A DNA stretch of 39,641 nucleotides from Sedimentisphaerales bacterium (GTDB lineage: Bacteria > Planctomycetota > Phycisphaerae > Sedimentisphaerales > SM23-30). A model generated the notes under the pieces. The model ran no database searches, was not told where the DNA came from, and saw nothing but the letters and a program-made list of their open reading frames with translations. This document shows, piece by piece, positions 15,422 through 24,839 of the stretch (the first letter of the stretch is position 1; the number at the start of each line of letters is the position of its first letter). Where the stretch lies: positions 1-39,641 of the forward strand of contig JAFGKT010000013.1 of NCBI GenBank assembly GCA_016928435.1, given 5' to 3'. The translations under genes and the position numbers were made by a program.

Positions 15422-18028
15422 ATGGCTGATTTCGTAGACGGGATATATCCACTGTTAGTGATATTGGTTTTGGCGGCATCGCTGGCCATGGCGCAGGCGG
15501 ATTCCGTTCCGGAAATCAGCTATACGACACCTCCTAATCGTGTTGTGTGGATAGAAGGGGAGAGTTGCACTGATCACAATTGGACTTTGGGGCCGGCCTA
15601 TAATTGCTGGGCATTTGAATACGGCAATATTCACGGCGGGGTTCTTGATCTGGCGTCATGGCGTTTGCCGGCCGAAGGCTGTTATTACGCCAGGTATGAA
15701 TTTGAATTGTCGGAAACCAATACCTATATCGCTTACTACATGGGGCGCGATCCCGCGTATCAAGGTTGCCCTATAACTTGGCAGATTGACGACGGTCCGG
15801 AGAATACTTTCGGCAGCCGCTTAGCCAGCACCTTGAATATGAAGTACGCGTTGACGACTCTGGGGCGGTTTGAAGCTGATGCCGGCAGACACACGATCAC
15901 AATTCGAGTCTCCGAAGGCATAGATGATGGATACACGTACTATTCGCAGCAAATAGACGCTATATTGATTAGTATGGCTGAAATGCCTTTTTATGGGGCC
16001 CCGCGCCCTGAGATTGTTCAAGCCAGCAATGAACCGATGGCACAATTGGGTGGCTGGGCCAATCCGGTCGAAAGCAGCGCCTTTAGTGTGAGTCATGAAA
16101 ATGTCCAAGGGCTCTGCATCGATGAGGGAGACGAGGTTCAGGTTATTCAAGCCGGCGATCTGAAACTTACTCTTAGCGGGCGCAATGGCGGTGTTCGCGG
16201 GTTGGAGTACGGCGAGCAGAACTTATTAACGGACAGCGCGCAAGCTGAGCCATTACTGATGGTATCTTTTTTATCCGGTATTGCAGCTACGAATTCGCAG
16301 ATGCCGGTCTGGCGTGTTGATAATTCGGATGTGATATGCAGTTTGCAAAGCGAACTTTTCACAGCGGAAGTTGTTTTTAGCCCTGACGCTGAGAATGATG
16401 AAGTACGCATCAACGCACGCATAACCAATACCAGCGATGAGCCTATTTGCCAGACTGTGTTGGCTCCGCTGGTGAATATCGCTCTGAATGATCAGGCGAA
16501 CAATGATGTTTATCGGTTGGGGCATGACGTTTTTGACTCGGGATTCCATCGGCGGATAAGCCCGCAGTTTTCCTTTGACTGGATTTGTGTGACGGATGAC
16601 CAGGCCACTTTATACGCTCGATACGAAGATATAGGTTTGCTGGACACCGAAGCACTGGCGGGATTCCCATCTGACGGTGTGCCTGGCTGTTTGGTTATGC
16701 GTAAGAGCCCGCGTATTCTGCCTGGGGCAACGTGGCAATGCCCGACGTTGGTATTGGGAGGCTACGGCAATGGTGATTGGCATCTCGCGGCAGATCGTTT
16801 TTCGCAATGGTGGCATAGCTGGGCTTTGCGGCCTCATATCCCCCAGTGGGTTCGTGCTGTGGGCGGCATAACGCTGGCGTACAGCATCAAACCGGAAAAC
16901 GCCTTGGTTGACGACCCAGCGAGTGTGATCAATAACGTTAGTACCAGCGGGATATATTGGGGACATTGCGCGGCTTGGCTGCCCTTCAATACCGAAGCTT
17001 GGTATCCACTCAATTACAAACTCAATCCGACACAGTTGGCGCATATGGCTGATGTGGTGCGGGCGATTCACGATGTGGGTGGTCGAGTGAGTGTCTATAC
17101 CAACGGTTTAATGTTTTCCCGTGTCACTCCCGAATGGGAGCTATATGGCGAAGATTTATGTGCGGTTGCCCAGGATGGCGGGGTTTGGCTTTCTGAGCAT
17201 ACCTATCGTCATCATCCGATGGGGCTTCCTTATCCTAATGCGCGATGGGCCCAGGAGTACGTGCGTGCTGTTGAGGGGCCGGTTATATTGGGTGGTGTGG
17301 ACACGTTGTATATGGACCAGCTAGGCGCGGTTCCGGCTCATTTGGATTATGCGCCGGAGCGCCATGGTCACGAACACTACGGCGAGTGGATTGCAGGGAC
17401 CGTTGAGTTTGTACGGACGGTACACGAACGTTTGATGCCTCAAAATCCGGATTTGACCACCATGATTGAAAGGCCCTGCCCCGCGGCGCAACAATATGTC
17501 ACGTTCGGCTTACTTCATGGCAATGAGATATTACGCTATACATTCCCCTATTACTACAATATCAGTGGTTGCTATGACAGCGCTTCAGCTGAAGCGGCAA
17601 TCGAGTACACAAAACAAGCGTTTATGCTGGGACAACCTGTTTTGCTGATTGGGCTGGCTGAAGAGGCTCAGGATGTGTGTCGTTCAATCATTCAGCTTAA
17701 GCAGTGTGTCGATCCGTTGCTTTATGAGGCGGTTTTCCGCGATACTGTGGGCGTGGAGTTGCTAAGTGCCGATACTATGGCAACCGTATTTGACCGCGGT
17801 GAGGATGGAGTGTATGTAACTATGGTCAATAACAGTGACGTTGCGTTGGATGCGCAGGTGGCGATCTCGATGGCGGATTACGCTATTGACGGGCAGACGG
17901 AATTTGAGTTTATGACAGCGGAAAATGTGGGCCAATGGCATTCACTGGATAATGTTTTTATGGATAATGGTAATGTGGTCCTTAATTTGCCCGTTACGAC
18001 TGCCGCGATTGTACGTTCGATCGACTAG
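15422..18028 (+). CDS. Secreted glycosidase-like protein with N-terminal carbohydrate-binding domain (DUF6259-like)
   Basis: 868 residues. A signal peptide ends near residue 26 (AMAQA-D). Residues about 38-195 look like a carbohydrate-binding beta-sandwich that opens VVWIEGES, as in CBM35-like domains. Residues about 225-440 form a beta domain, and about 470-740 a TIM-barrel-like region with GGITLAYSIKPEN, VGGRVSVYTNGL, and two acidic candidates: D632 in GVDTLYMDQLG and E683 in TMIERPCPA. These fit DUF6259-type glycosidases, a family without a well-established substrate. The open frame reaches a TTG at 15407; I prefer the ATG at 15422 because GGAG lies 8 nt before it and the signal peptide is compact. 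DUF5107-TPR follows after 31 nt. Confidence 0.8.
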   Translation: MADFVDGIYPLLVILVLAASLAMAQADSVPEISYTTPPNRVVWIEGESCTDHNWTLGPAYNCWAFEYGNIHGGVLDLASWRLPAEGCYYARYEFELSETNTYIAYYMGRDPAYQGCPITWQIDDGPENTFGSRLASTLNMKYALTTLGRFEADAGRHTITIRVSEGIDDGYTYYSQQIDAILISMAEMPFYGAPRPEIVQASNEPMAQLGGWANPVESSAFSVSHENVQGLCIDEGDEVQVIQAGDLKLTLSGRNGGVRGLEYGEQNLLTDSAQAEPLLMVSFLSGIAATNSQMPVWRVDNSDVICSLQSELFTAEVVFSPDAENDEVRINARITNTSDEPICQTVLAPLVNIALNDQANNDVYRLGHDVFDSGFHRRISPQFSFDWICVTDDQATLYARYEDIGLLDTEALAGFPSDGVPGCLVMRKSPRILPGATWQCPTLVLGGYGNGDWHLAADRFSQWWHSWALRPHIPQWVRAVGGITLAYSIKPENALVDDPASVINNVSTSGIYWGHCAAWLPFNTEAWYPLNYKLNPTQLAHMADVVRAIHDVGGRVSVYTNGLMFSRVTPEWELYGEDLCAVAQDGGVWLSEHTYRHHPMGLPYPNARWAQEYVRAVEGPVILGGVDTLYMDQLGAVPAHLDYAPERHGHEHYGEWIAGTVEFVRTVHERLMPQNPDLTTMIERPCPAAQQYVTFGLLHGNEILRYTFPYYYNISGCYDSASAEAAIEYTKQAFMLGQPVLLIGLAEEAQDVCRSIIQLKQCVDPLLYEAVFRDTVGVELLSADTMATVFDRGEDGVYVTMVNNSDVALDAQVAISMADYAIDGQTEFEFMTAENVGQWHSLDNVFMDNGNVVLNLPVTTAAIVRSID

Positions 18029-18059
18029 TCGATAAGCTCCTCTACGAAAGGCGATTTTC

Positions 18060-20876
18060 GTGTCCGTAGATTCCTCCGTCACTGCTCAGCAACGCAAGGT
18101 GGCTCTCAAGGTCAAACCTTGGGGGCCGGACTCGCCTTTTCCCAATCCGCTTACTGGTGGCTTTCAGAGTACCTATCCCTATAACTATCGTGATGAATTT
18201 GATCACAATATTCACGAACGGCAGTTCGATGCCTTGGTGATCGAGAACGAATATCTCGTCGCTACGGTGGTGCCTGAACTGGGGGCGCGAATCTTCTCGC
18301 TTTATGACAAAGTGGGTCAGTTTCAGGTTTTTAATCTGACGGATGTAATTTGCCCATCGCCGATTTATCTACGCGGCGCGTTTATTCCGATTGGTTTGGA
18401 ACTGAACTTTCCTTGTGGCCATAATGTCCATGCCGTCGAGCCGATTCCTTGCGAATTTGTGGATCGAGCGGACGGCAAAGGCATACGCATGCACGTCTTC
18501 AATGCTGTGACCCGCATGTACACGGAAGTATTAGTCCACCTGGCACCTGGCGAAAGACTGCTGCGTTCACGGATTACGTTCAAGAACACATTGCCGATCC
18601 GCAGCGGCTTTATGTACTGGTCGAACGCGGCGGTAACGCAAACGCCGGAAATGACATTCCAATGTAAAGCGCCTATGAGCCATTTCTTCGTCAACTACAA
18701 TACGTATCCTTATGTTGACGGTCTGGATTTGCGTATCGCGAAGAATCGTCATTTCGCCAGCGATGCCTTTGCTATTGGTTCGCAGGAAGACTGGTTCGGC
18801 TTCTATTGCCCCGAGCGCAGCACCGGCGCGATTCATATTAGCCCGGTGAATCAGATGAAGGGCAAGAAGTTTTTTTCATGGGGCTTTGATGATTACGCGT
18901 TCCGCTGGGGTCGGCATTATGGCTGCGATTCACACGGTTATATGGAGTTTCAGGCGGGGATACTGGAAACTCAATTTGAATATCTGCACCTTGAACCGTA
19001 TGCCAAACGCACCGTTGAGGAAAAATGGTTCCCCTACCATGAAACCGGCAATGTCAGTTACGCTAATGAACATTTCATCTTTTCGCATGAACCTGATTCT
19101 CTGTGTGTGACGGCTTCGCGCAAGTTGGACGATGTAACTTTCACAGTTAACGCCGGCCAGCATGTTTCGGAAACCACGGTTTCTCATATCGAACCAGGTC
19201 AAAACTTATCGCTGCAAATTCCTAAAGATTACGATCCCGATAACTATCACATCAAAGCTCAGATAGCTGGTCAAGTCCTGGTTGAGTATAGCGTTACCAA
19301 TCCCGCCCCAGCAACTCCCGAACAGATCCAAGCCAAGCAGGACCGGCTCGATATTCAGCCTACGAATCCGGAGAATATTCTCGAACTAGCTCAACGGCGT
19401 TATGATGCCCGGAATTTCAGCCAAGCCCGGAAACTGGCTGAGCAATTACGGACGACCTCTCTGGCCCAGCAAGGCGAAAGAATAATAGATGAGATCAACT
19501 ATGTTTATGATAGTCCCCAATCGAGCAAGTTATCTCACGGCTTTAATATTACCGCGATTGACAGCTCAGGGGCTCAGGATGTGGTCTTAAACCGCTTTGA
19601 TTATTACGCAGCCTTAGCCCATGCTGACGCATTATGCACCGCGGACCAGTCGGAGAAGGCTTGGCAATTTCTAAGCGATTGGCAAAGCAAAAACGAGTGC
19701 AGCTCTCCCTGTCTTGCCTATACTATGGCTTATCTTGAAGATATTACCGGAAACGACTCTAACGCTCTCCAGTCAATTCTCGCTCACGCGCGCGCACTAC
19801 CGCTTGAAGGGGCTAATCCATTTACCTGGTTAGAAAAGCAAGCACTTCTGTTTGCTTTGCAGACAGATCCGAAGGATATCTCAGCGCAATATTTGCTGGG
19901 TAACTATTGGCTGGTTCGTAACGAGTCTCAAGCTGAACGGCATTATGTTTCGGTGTTGAGACTTGATCCTGACAACTACTTGGCCCTGCGCAATCTTGGT
20001 TACTTATCAATGCGTCGGCGAGATAATCTGGCTCATGCGTTAGGTTTGTATGAAAAAGCGTTCCGGTCCAAGCCCGGCTGCCCGAACTTAATCGTTGAAT
20101 ATATTATTGCTTTACGACTCAATGGCAAGCTCGACACCGCCTTGGCGGTGCTGGAGTCATTGCCCGCACAGGTCAGGACTGATTATCGTGTAATAAAGAT
20201 ACACGCGGAAATCTTGCGTGATAATCGAAAATTCGCCCAAGCCATTGAACTGCTTACTCATGCGGAAAATATTTATGTGTGGGAAGGAGAAACTAATCAT
20301 CATCGTTGCTTTGTTGAATGTTGCTTGGCACTGGGCGAGCAGGCTTTGGCGAAGGCTGATTTTGTGACTGCGCAACAATGGTTCTCCAGCATTATTTCAC
20401 CGCCGGAGTCTTTGGTGCGTGGTCGGCCAAAAATTGAGAATCTGTCAGTCATATACTATAACCTCGCCTTGGTAGCCCACGCTCAAAATGAGGATGCCAA
20501 AGCGAGAAAATTGCTGGAAAAGGCTGTCGATCAGCCCCTCCCGTCTTTGCACCATTGGGTTAGCTATCGCGAAAACGAGTATTATACGGCTTTGGCGGCG
20601 CGCGAATTGGGCGAGCAAGAAGTATTTGATCAGGTGGTTCAGCGTTTGATCGCTATGTATGCCGGCGATAACTACAGTGCGGCTGGGACTGATTGCAGCG
20701 TCACGGGATGTAGTTATGCCAACCATCTCGCTGCCGCTAGAGGGTTCATGCTGATTGGGCAATGGGATAAGGCCGAGCAATCTATTGTTAACGGGGAAAA
20801 AACGCACGGCTTATGCTATGCCCTGTCGCAAGCACGCGAAACACTTGCCGCCCTAAAAGCAAAATTTGCTCAATAG
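18060..20876 (+). CDS. DUF5107 domain protein with tetratricopeptide repeats
   Basis: 938 residues, no signal peptide. The N-terminal part (about 35-345) is a DUF5107 domain, a beta-rich fold related to galactose mutarotase: NEYLVATVVPELGARI, RGAFIPIGLELNFPCGHN, and GFMYWSNAAV are typical. The rest (about 395-935) is alpha-helical with TPR repeats, for example PDNYLALRNLGYLSMRR and ALGLYEKAFRSKPGC. DUF5107-TPR proteins occur beside glycoside hydrolases in Bacteroidetes and planctomycetes; a role in sugar handling is inferred. The start is GTG with AAAGG upstream. It is 31 nt after the secreted glycosidase and 38 nt before the DUF4091 gene, so these three are probably one operon. Confidence 0.88.
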   Translation: MSVDSSVTAQQRKVALKVKPWGPDSPFPNPLTGGFQSTYPYNYRDEFDHNIHERQFDALVIENEYLVATVVPELGARIFSLYDKVGQFQVFNLTDVICPSPIYLRGAFIPIGLELNFPCGHNVHAVEPIPCEFVDRADGKGIRMHVFNAVTRMYTEVLVHLAPGERLLRSRITFKNTLPIRSGFMYWSNAAVTQTPEMTFQCKAPMSHFFVNYNTYPYVDGLDLRIAKNRHFASDAFAIGSQEDWFGFYCPERSTGAIHISPVNQMKGKKFFSWGFDDYAFRWGRHYGCDSHGYMEFQAGILETQFEYLHLEPYAKRTVEEKWFPYHETGNVSYANEHFIFSHEPDSLCVTASRKLDDVTFTVNAGQHVSETTVSHIEPGQNLSLQIPKDYDPDNYHIKAQIAGQVLVEYSVTNPAPATPEQIQAKQDRLDIQPTNPENILELAQRRYDARNFSQARKLAEQLRTTSLAQQGERIIDEINYVYDSPQSSKLSHGFNITAIDSSGAQDVVLNRFDYYAALAHADALCTADQSEKAWQFLSDWQSKNECSSPCLAYTMAYLEDITGNDSNALQSILAHARALPLEGANPFTWLEKQALLFALQTDPKDISAQYLLGNYWLVRNESQAERHYVSVLRLDPDNYLALRNLGYLSMRRRDNLAHALGLYEKAFRSKPGCPNLIVEYIIALRLNGKLDTALAVLESLPAQVRTDYRVIKIHAEILRDNRKFAQAIELLTHAENIYVWEGETNHHRCFVECCLALGEQALAKADFVTAQQWFSSIISPPESLVRGRPKIENLSVIYYNLALVAHAQNEDAKARKLLEKAVDQPLPSLHHWVSYRENEYYTALAARELGEQEVFDQVVQRLIAMYAGDNYSAAGTDCSVTGCSYANHLAAARGFMLIGQWDKAEQSIVNGEKTHGLCYALSQARETLAALKAKFAQ

Positions 20877-20914
20877 TTTGAGCATTCATCTTAGTTGGCC
20901 AAGAAAGGGAAGAT

Positions 20915-22750
20915 ATGCGACTTAGCTTACACCCGGCAGTATTTCTGGTTTCACTGCTAACGATGTTCTGCTCACACGTCGCGGGTTACGAACCTATTCA
21001 GGATATTTCCGCGAGCCATTTCGAATCCACCTTTAGCAACGGTATATGGGGTTGTGGTTGGGCTCCCGGCCCTAGCAAGGTGTTTCGCTGTGATCGTCCG
21101 TTTACGGGATATCTCGATATGCCGGTCAGACTTCAATTGGCAGCCAATGAATATGAAGGGGTTCAAATTGTACTGCGCAGTCACGCGGCTCTAGAAAACA
21201 TCAGAGTAACAATTGCGAATCTAACAGATGACCAGGGAAATGTTATATCGGCCGAACAAATTGAGCCGCTGGTGGTCGGTTATGTTGATACCCAGCGGCC
21301 CTCCCAGTACGAAGTCGATTATGTTGGCTGGTGGCCCGACCCTTTACTAGACTTTCTGCCCAGCTTTGATTTGGAAGCCAATGTTTATCAACCAATCTGG
21401 CTGGATGTCCATACTGATTCGGACCAACCAGCGGGGATTTATCGCGGTGTTGTGGAAGTCACGGCCGATGGTGCGCCGACATTAAACATTCCTTTGGAGG
21501 TGACTGTTTGGGATTTTGCAGTACCCAATGAGTATCATTTACCCTTGGCGTTATCATTTGCTGACCAGCAGTTGCGTTCATTATACTGCGATAACGATGA
21601 AGATTGGCGGAAATTTGAATCTTATTGCCGAGGCGAAGCTGACGCGGATATTTTAGACACCCCACTGTGTTTACGTTTGGCTGATATTCGCCAGCAATGC
21701 CACGATCTTATTCTGGAGCATCATTTATCACCAGATTTTCTCTATCGGGATTATCCTCCGCGAATCGAAGACCTAAGGCGATGGGTTGATGCGGGCGTGA
21801 CATCTTTTAATATTCTTCAAGTATCTTCTGTTGGCGGTATTGAGGCCGGCGAACCGTACCCAGCCGATCGTCGCCAACGCATACTTGATATTCTTGAAGA
21901 TTATGTGCCTAGGCTGGAAGAAGCAGGATTGCTTGATTATGCCTACATCTATGGATTTGACGAGGTGGAATCCAACCAGTTTGCCGCGATGCAGGATATG
22001 TTTGGTGAGATCAAAAGTCGCTATCCCATGATTCCTTTGATGACTACCGCCCGTGATTACACCTGCGGACTGGTCAGCGGTTTGGACACGGTGGTGGATA
22101 TTTGGGTGCCGTATATTGAGTATTATGAAGAGAATGCAAGTTCGATAGCCGCAGCCAGATCGCGTGGGCGTCAAGTGTGGTGGTATATATGTTGTGTCCC
22201 GTACCATCCCTATCCGAACTGGTTTGTTGAATATAACGCACAAGAAGCCAGATTGCTGATGGGGTTTATGCCGTACAAGTATCACACTGATGGTTTTCTC
22301 TATTACTATCTGAACTTTTGGGAAACATATCAGCCTCAACGTGATCAAGATGGCAATGTGGTCATGCTTATGACGCCATATTCAGAGCCGATCAATCGCG
22401 GTCCGCTGACCAATCACGATGGAAAAAGTTGGCGCGACTATAACGGTGACGGCATGCTCTTTTATCCAGGTCCTGATGGCCCGCTAGCAAGTATCCGCTT
22501 GAAGTGTATCCGTGATGGGTTGGAAGATTATGAATACCTGTGGCTCTTACAGCAATGTTTGAACAGGTCAATTACTGCTGAAAATACCCTGGAACAGATG
22601 GATTGGCGCAGAAGAGCCGTTGAGGCCCTGCAGATTGACAGCACACTGGTGGATTCGCTTAACGATTATAGTACGTCACCTGATGTACTCTTGAATACAA
22701 GAAACTCAATCGCGCAACTCATTGTCGAAGGTTATGAGTTAGCTGAATAA
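20915..22750 (+). CDS. Secreted DUF4091 family protein (glycosidase-like)
   Basis: 611 residues with signal peptide 1-24 (cleaved after HVAG or nearby). Residues about 60-200 form a beta domain with LAANEYEGVQIVLRS and QPAGIYRGVVEVTADG. The centre (about 210-480) looks like a TIM barrel, with DYAYIYGFDEVESNQF as the likely acidic active-site strip. The C-terminal SIRLKCIRDGLEDYEYLWLLQQ (SIRLKCIRDGLE, DYEYLWLLQQ) is the DUF4091 signature. Members have been linked to polysaccharide breakdown, but the substrate cannot be read from the sequence. A Shine-Dalgarno (AAAGGGAAG) precedes the ATG. It is the last gene of the carbohydrate group. Confidence 0.88.
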   Translation: MRLSLHPAVFLVSLLTMFCSHVAGYEPIQDISASHFESTFSNGIWGCGWAPGPSKVFRCDRPFTGYLDMPVRLQLAANEYEGVQIVLRSHAALENIRVTIANLTDDQGNVISAEQIEPLVVGYVDTQRPSQYEVDYVGWWPDPLLDFLPSFDLEANVYQPIWLDVHTDSDQPAGIYRGVVEVTADGAPTLNIPLEVTVWDFAVPNEYHLPLALSFADQQLRSLYCDNDEDWRKFESYCRGEADADILDTPLCLRLADIRQQCHDLILEHHLSPDFLYRDYPPRIEDLRRWVDAGVTSFNILQVSSVGGIEAGEPYPADRRQRILDILEDYVPRLEEAGLLDYAYIYGFDEVESNQFAAMQDMFGEIKSRYPMIPLMTTARDYTCGLVSGLDTVVDIWVPYIEYYEENASSIAAARSRGRQVWWYICCVPYHPYPNWFVEYNAQEARLLMGFMPYKYHTDGFLYYYLNFWETYQPQRDQDGNVVMLMTPYSEPINRGPLTNHDGKSWRDYNGDGMLFYPGPDGPLASIRLKCIRDGLEDYEYLWLLQQCLNRSITAENTLEQMDWRRRAVEALQIDSTLVDSLNDYSTSPDVLLNTRNSIAQLIVEGYELAE

Positions 22751-23276
22751 AAGTGAAAGTATGCATTGTCGATGACTTTGTATTGCAGAGATAACCTGCT
22801 GTTTTTTAATTGAGTTATGTTGTTGAAAAAGCTGATTGTCATTCCTTGCCTCCCAATCACGCTATCATAGACAATGGCAGTTATGGGATATTCTGTCTGT
22901 CGAAAGCGAGGCGTCATTTCTCCCTGTTCTATTCGATAGAATCGGAACAATTGACTTATATTGACATGAACGATGATAAGTTGGGTAAATAATCTGGGCA
23001 TATGGGTTGCTTAGGGTGATTTTGCATTCTATGTTTTAGTTACGATTGCAGATCCGAAGCTCCGTAAATAGCGGTGGTAATCTCAGCGGGACAGACCGTC
23101 TGTTCACGGCAGCCACGTTGGTTCACGTATTGCCTTTGTTCTCGGGGCGTGTGTACGCGCGTACAGTCTCATATTGCCGGGATTGGTTAGGTCGGCAAAT
23201 GGTATGCAGAAGAAGAACTTAGCGTTAACTGGGTCACACAAAAACAATCTCTATTACTTTTGCATAGGAGAAAATC
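22751..23276. other. Intergenic region before the small coiled-coil protein
   Basis: No gene is supported in 526 nt. A weak GCAG/CTGC hairpin before TTTTTT at about 22787-22808 may end the DUF4091 transcript. A 14-nt perfect palindrome is at 23152-23165, and a GACAGA-CCG-TCTGTT hairpin lies near 23090. Confidence 0.45.
23152..23165. promoter_or_regulatory. 14-nt perfect palindrome, possible protein-binding site
   Basis: TGTACGC-GCGTACA reads the same on both strands. It is 111 nt before the small coiled-coil gene, where an operator could lie. It could also be a chance palindrome. Confidence 0.3.
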
Positions 23277-23618
23277 ATGTTTAGGAATTCATGGCGGATA
23301 GTTTGCGCGCTCTTGGTGACATTGACTTTTACCAGCGTATGTTCCGCCGGCAACGCTGCGGGCCAAAACCATCAACAGCAACTTGAGTCTTTTCAAATAC
23401 AACTGGCGACTGAGGAGGCCAGACACTTGGAGCGTGTTTCTCGCTTGGAAGGTCTCTTGGAATCTGCGTGGGATAGGGGACTTATGGATATGGTCGCTCG
23501 CCTTGAGCAACTGATGGAGCGAGAGCAACAGCGATATGAGCAAAGAATCCAGGTTATCCAACAGCGAATCGATCAACTCCTTCCGCCCGAGCCTGAGATT
23601 GAGCCTTTACCCGAATAG
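23277..23618 (+). CDS. Small secreted coiled-coil protein
   Basis: 113 residues. A signal peptide ends near CSAG (about residue 25). The mature part is almost entirely helical and charged, with heptad-like spacing over residues 33-102 (RLEGLLESAWDRG, RLEQLMEREQQRYEQRI), and ends in a Pro/Glu tail, PPEPEIEPLPE. The ribosome site AGGAG lies 7 nt before the ATG. It resembles small periplasmic coiled-coil proteins often seen in planctomycetes, but I cannot name a family or function. It stands alone, with more than 390 nt of non-coding sequence on each side. Confidence 0.78.
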   Translation: MFRNSWRIVCALLVTLTFTSVCSAGNAAGQNHQQQLESFQIQLATEEARHLERVSRLEGLLESAWDRGLMDMVARLEQLMEREQQRYEQRIQVIQQRIDQLLPPEPEIEPLPE

Positions 23619-24011
23619 TATTGCTTGACAACACTCAGATCCGCATCATTTTGATCTTGCTCATTCTGCCTTTTCGGTCTCCGGATTTCACGACCGCGGA
23701 TGTATCCCTACCCATTGTCTAAACAAAAAACAGTAGGATTTAAGGTGGATGGTGCTGACAGTCTGGATCGGCGGTCAAGTTAGGGATTAGGTATTGGGGA
23801 GTTTAGAGGGGGCGCTGCGTGCAAAGAGATCACAAAAAAACTTCTATGCACCATGATATTGCAGGGCAGCGAATCGTACTTAATAGATTTTAGTGTTACA
23901 CGGCTGGGATATGACTTTTTGCTTGGTACTGCGCAAAAAGATGGGATCACTCCGACGGATAAAAGTGAAATCTGCCGGAGTGTTCCCAGAAAAAATGGAG
24001 GTTACAGTTCT
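23619..24011. other. Intergenic region with minus-strand terminator
   Basis: About 390 nt. The only structure I trust is the terminator at 23935-23987. The short plus-strand frame at 23853-24059 runs through that terminator and lacks a ribosome site. Confidence 0.55.
23935..23987 (-). terminator. Strong intrinsic terminator of the PEP-CTERM gene
   Basis: On the minus strand the arms are GGGA, CACTCCG and CAGAT on one side, and ATCCG, CGGAGTG and TCCC on the other, separated by single mismatches around a 9-nt loop; then ATCTTTTT follows. It starts 24 nt after the stop of the gene at 24012. Confidence 0.88.
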
Positions 24012-24839
24012 CTACACTTCGCGCCGGCGACGTATAAGGGCCAAGGCGCCCAGGGTTAGCAGGCCTATCGAGGCAGGCTCAGGAGTTATGACAAAGGCTA
24101 GGTCCATTGACTGTCCGGCATAAGGATGGTTCGACGGATAACGCAGCTCATTCCAAGATTCCAAGGATGAATTCCACCAGGAGGCATCGTCGTTCCAGTG
24201 ATCGACAGAGGTTTTCCAACCAAACATATATGGTGCCGTTCCCGGCGTTGCTTCCGCGGGATTAGCGGATACGTCGAGCCAGTAAACGATTGGGGCGTCG
24301 GCAGTACCTTTCTGGAGAAAAGCGGTGATGGGGTCGATAAGGAAGTTATACTGCCAAACGGTTTTGTCAGCGGGCCAGATATAGGCTTGATCGGCAGGAT
24401 CGTACCATCCTTCGCCGGGGTCCACGGTGGCGTAGGGTCGCACAGCAAAAGTTCCGGGCAGGAAAGCTTGTTGCCAAAGCATCTCACCAGGCCGACTGGG
24501 TTCGAGGACCGCGCCGTTGGCGGGGTCGATTACAGCTGGTATGTCACTGTGGATGCTCAGACGGAAACCGACATTGGCAGGGTCTTCAAGCCCCGCAGCG
24601 TTGGTGGGGACACGATCTTCCAGCCAAGAACCCCATATGTGGATGTCGGTGATGAGATCGGTGGAGACGCATAGGAAGTCGTCGGCCAGGATATAGGGGG
24701 TTGTGGCATTGACGTCAATGCCATTTGGGGTGAGATCGGGTAACTGAACCCACTTGGCGGCAGTGCCGGGGTTCCAATCAGCGAATGTCGCGGCAGAGGT
24801 TAGAGACATAACTAAACTAATGATCAGCAACTTTTTCAT
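24012..24839 (-). CDS. Secreted PEP-CTERM protein with DUF7901-like domain
   Basis: 275 residues. Signal peptide 1-20 (cleaved after TFA). The body has the strips KWVQLPDLTPNGIDVNA, YILADDFLC, DIHIWGSW, FRLSIHSDIPA, PIVYWLDVSA and FGWKTSVDHWNDDA, which I recall from a repeated planctomycete domain named DUF7901; its function is unknown. The C-terminus TPEPASIGLLTLGALALIRRRR is a PEP-CTERM signal (PEP, then the helix LLTLGALALI, then RRRREV). AAGGAG lies 8 nt before the ATG, and a strong terminator follows. It is not next to other genes on its strand, so it is probably transcribed alone. Confidence 0.88.
   Translation of the reverse strand: MKKLLIISLVMSLTSAATFADWNPGTAAKWVQLPDLTPNGIDVNATTPYILADDFLCVSTDLITDIHIWGSWLEDRVPTNAAGLEDPANVGFRLSIHSDIPAVIDPANGAVLEPSRPGEMLWQQAFLPGTFAVRPYATVDPGEGWYDPADQAYIWPADKTVWQYNFLIDPITAFLQKGTADAPIVYWLDVSANPAEATPGTAPYMFGWKTSVDHWNDDASWWNSSLESWNELRYPSNHPYAGQSMDLAFVITPEPASIGLLTLGALALIRRRREV

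Noticed and set aside
22810..22992. 60-residue plus-strand frame
   Set aside because: It starts with TTG, has no ribosome site and no recognisable protein pattern.
23853..24059. 68-residue plus-strand frame
   Set aside because: It runs through the strong minus-strand terminator and into the 3' end of the PEP-CTERM gene, and it has no ribosome site.
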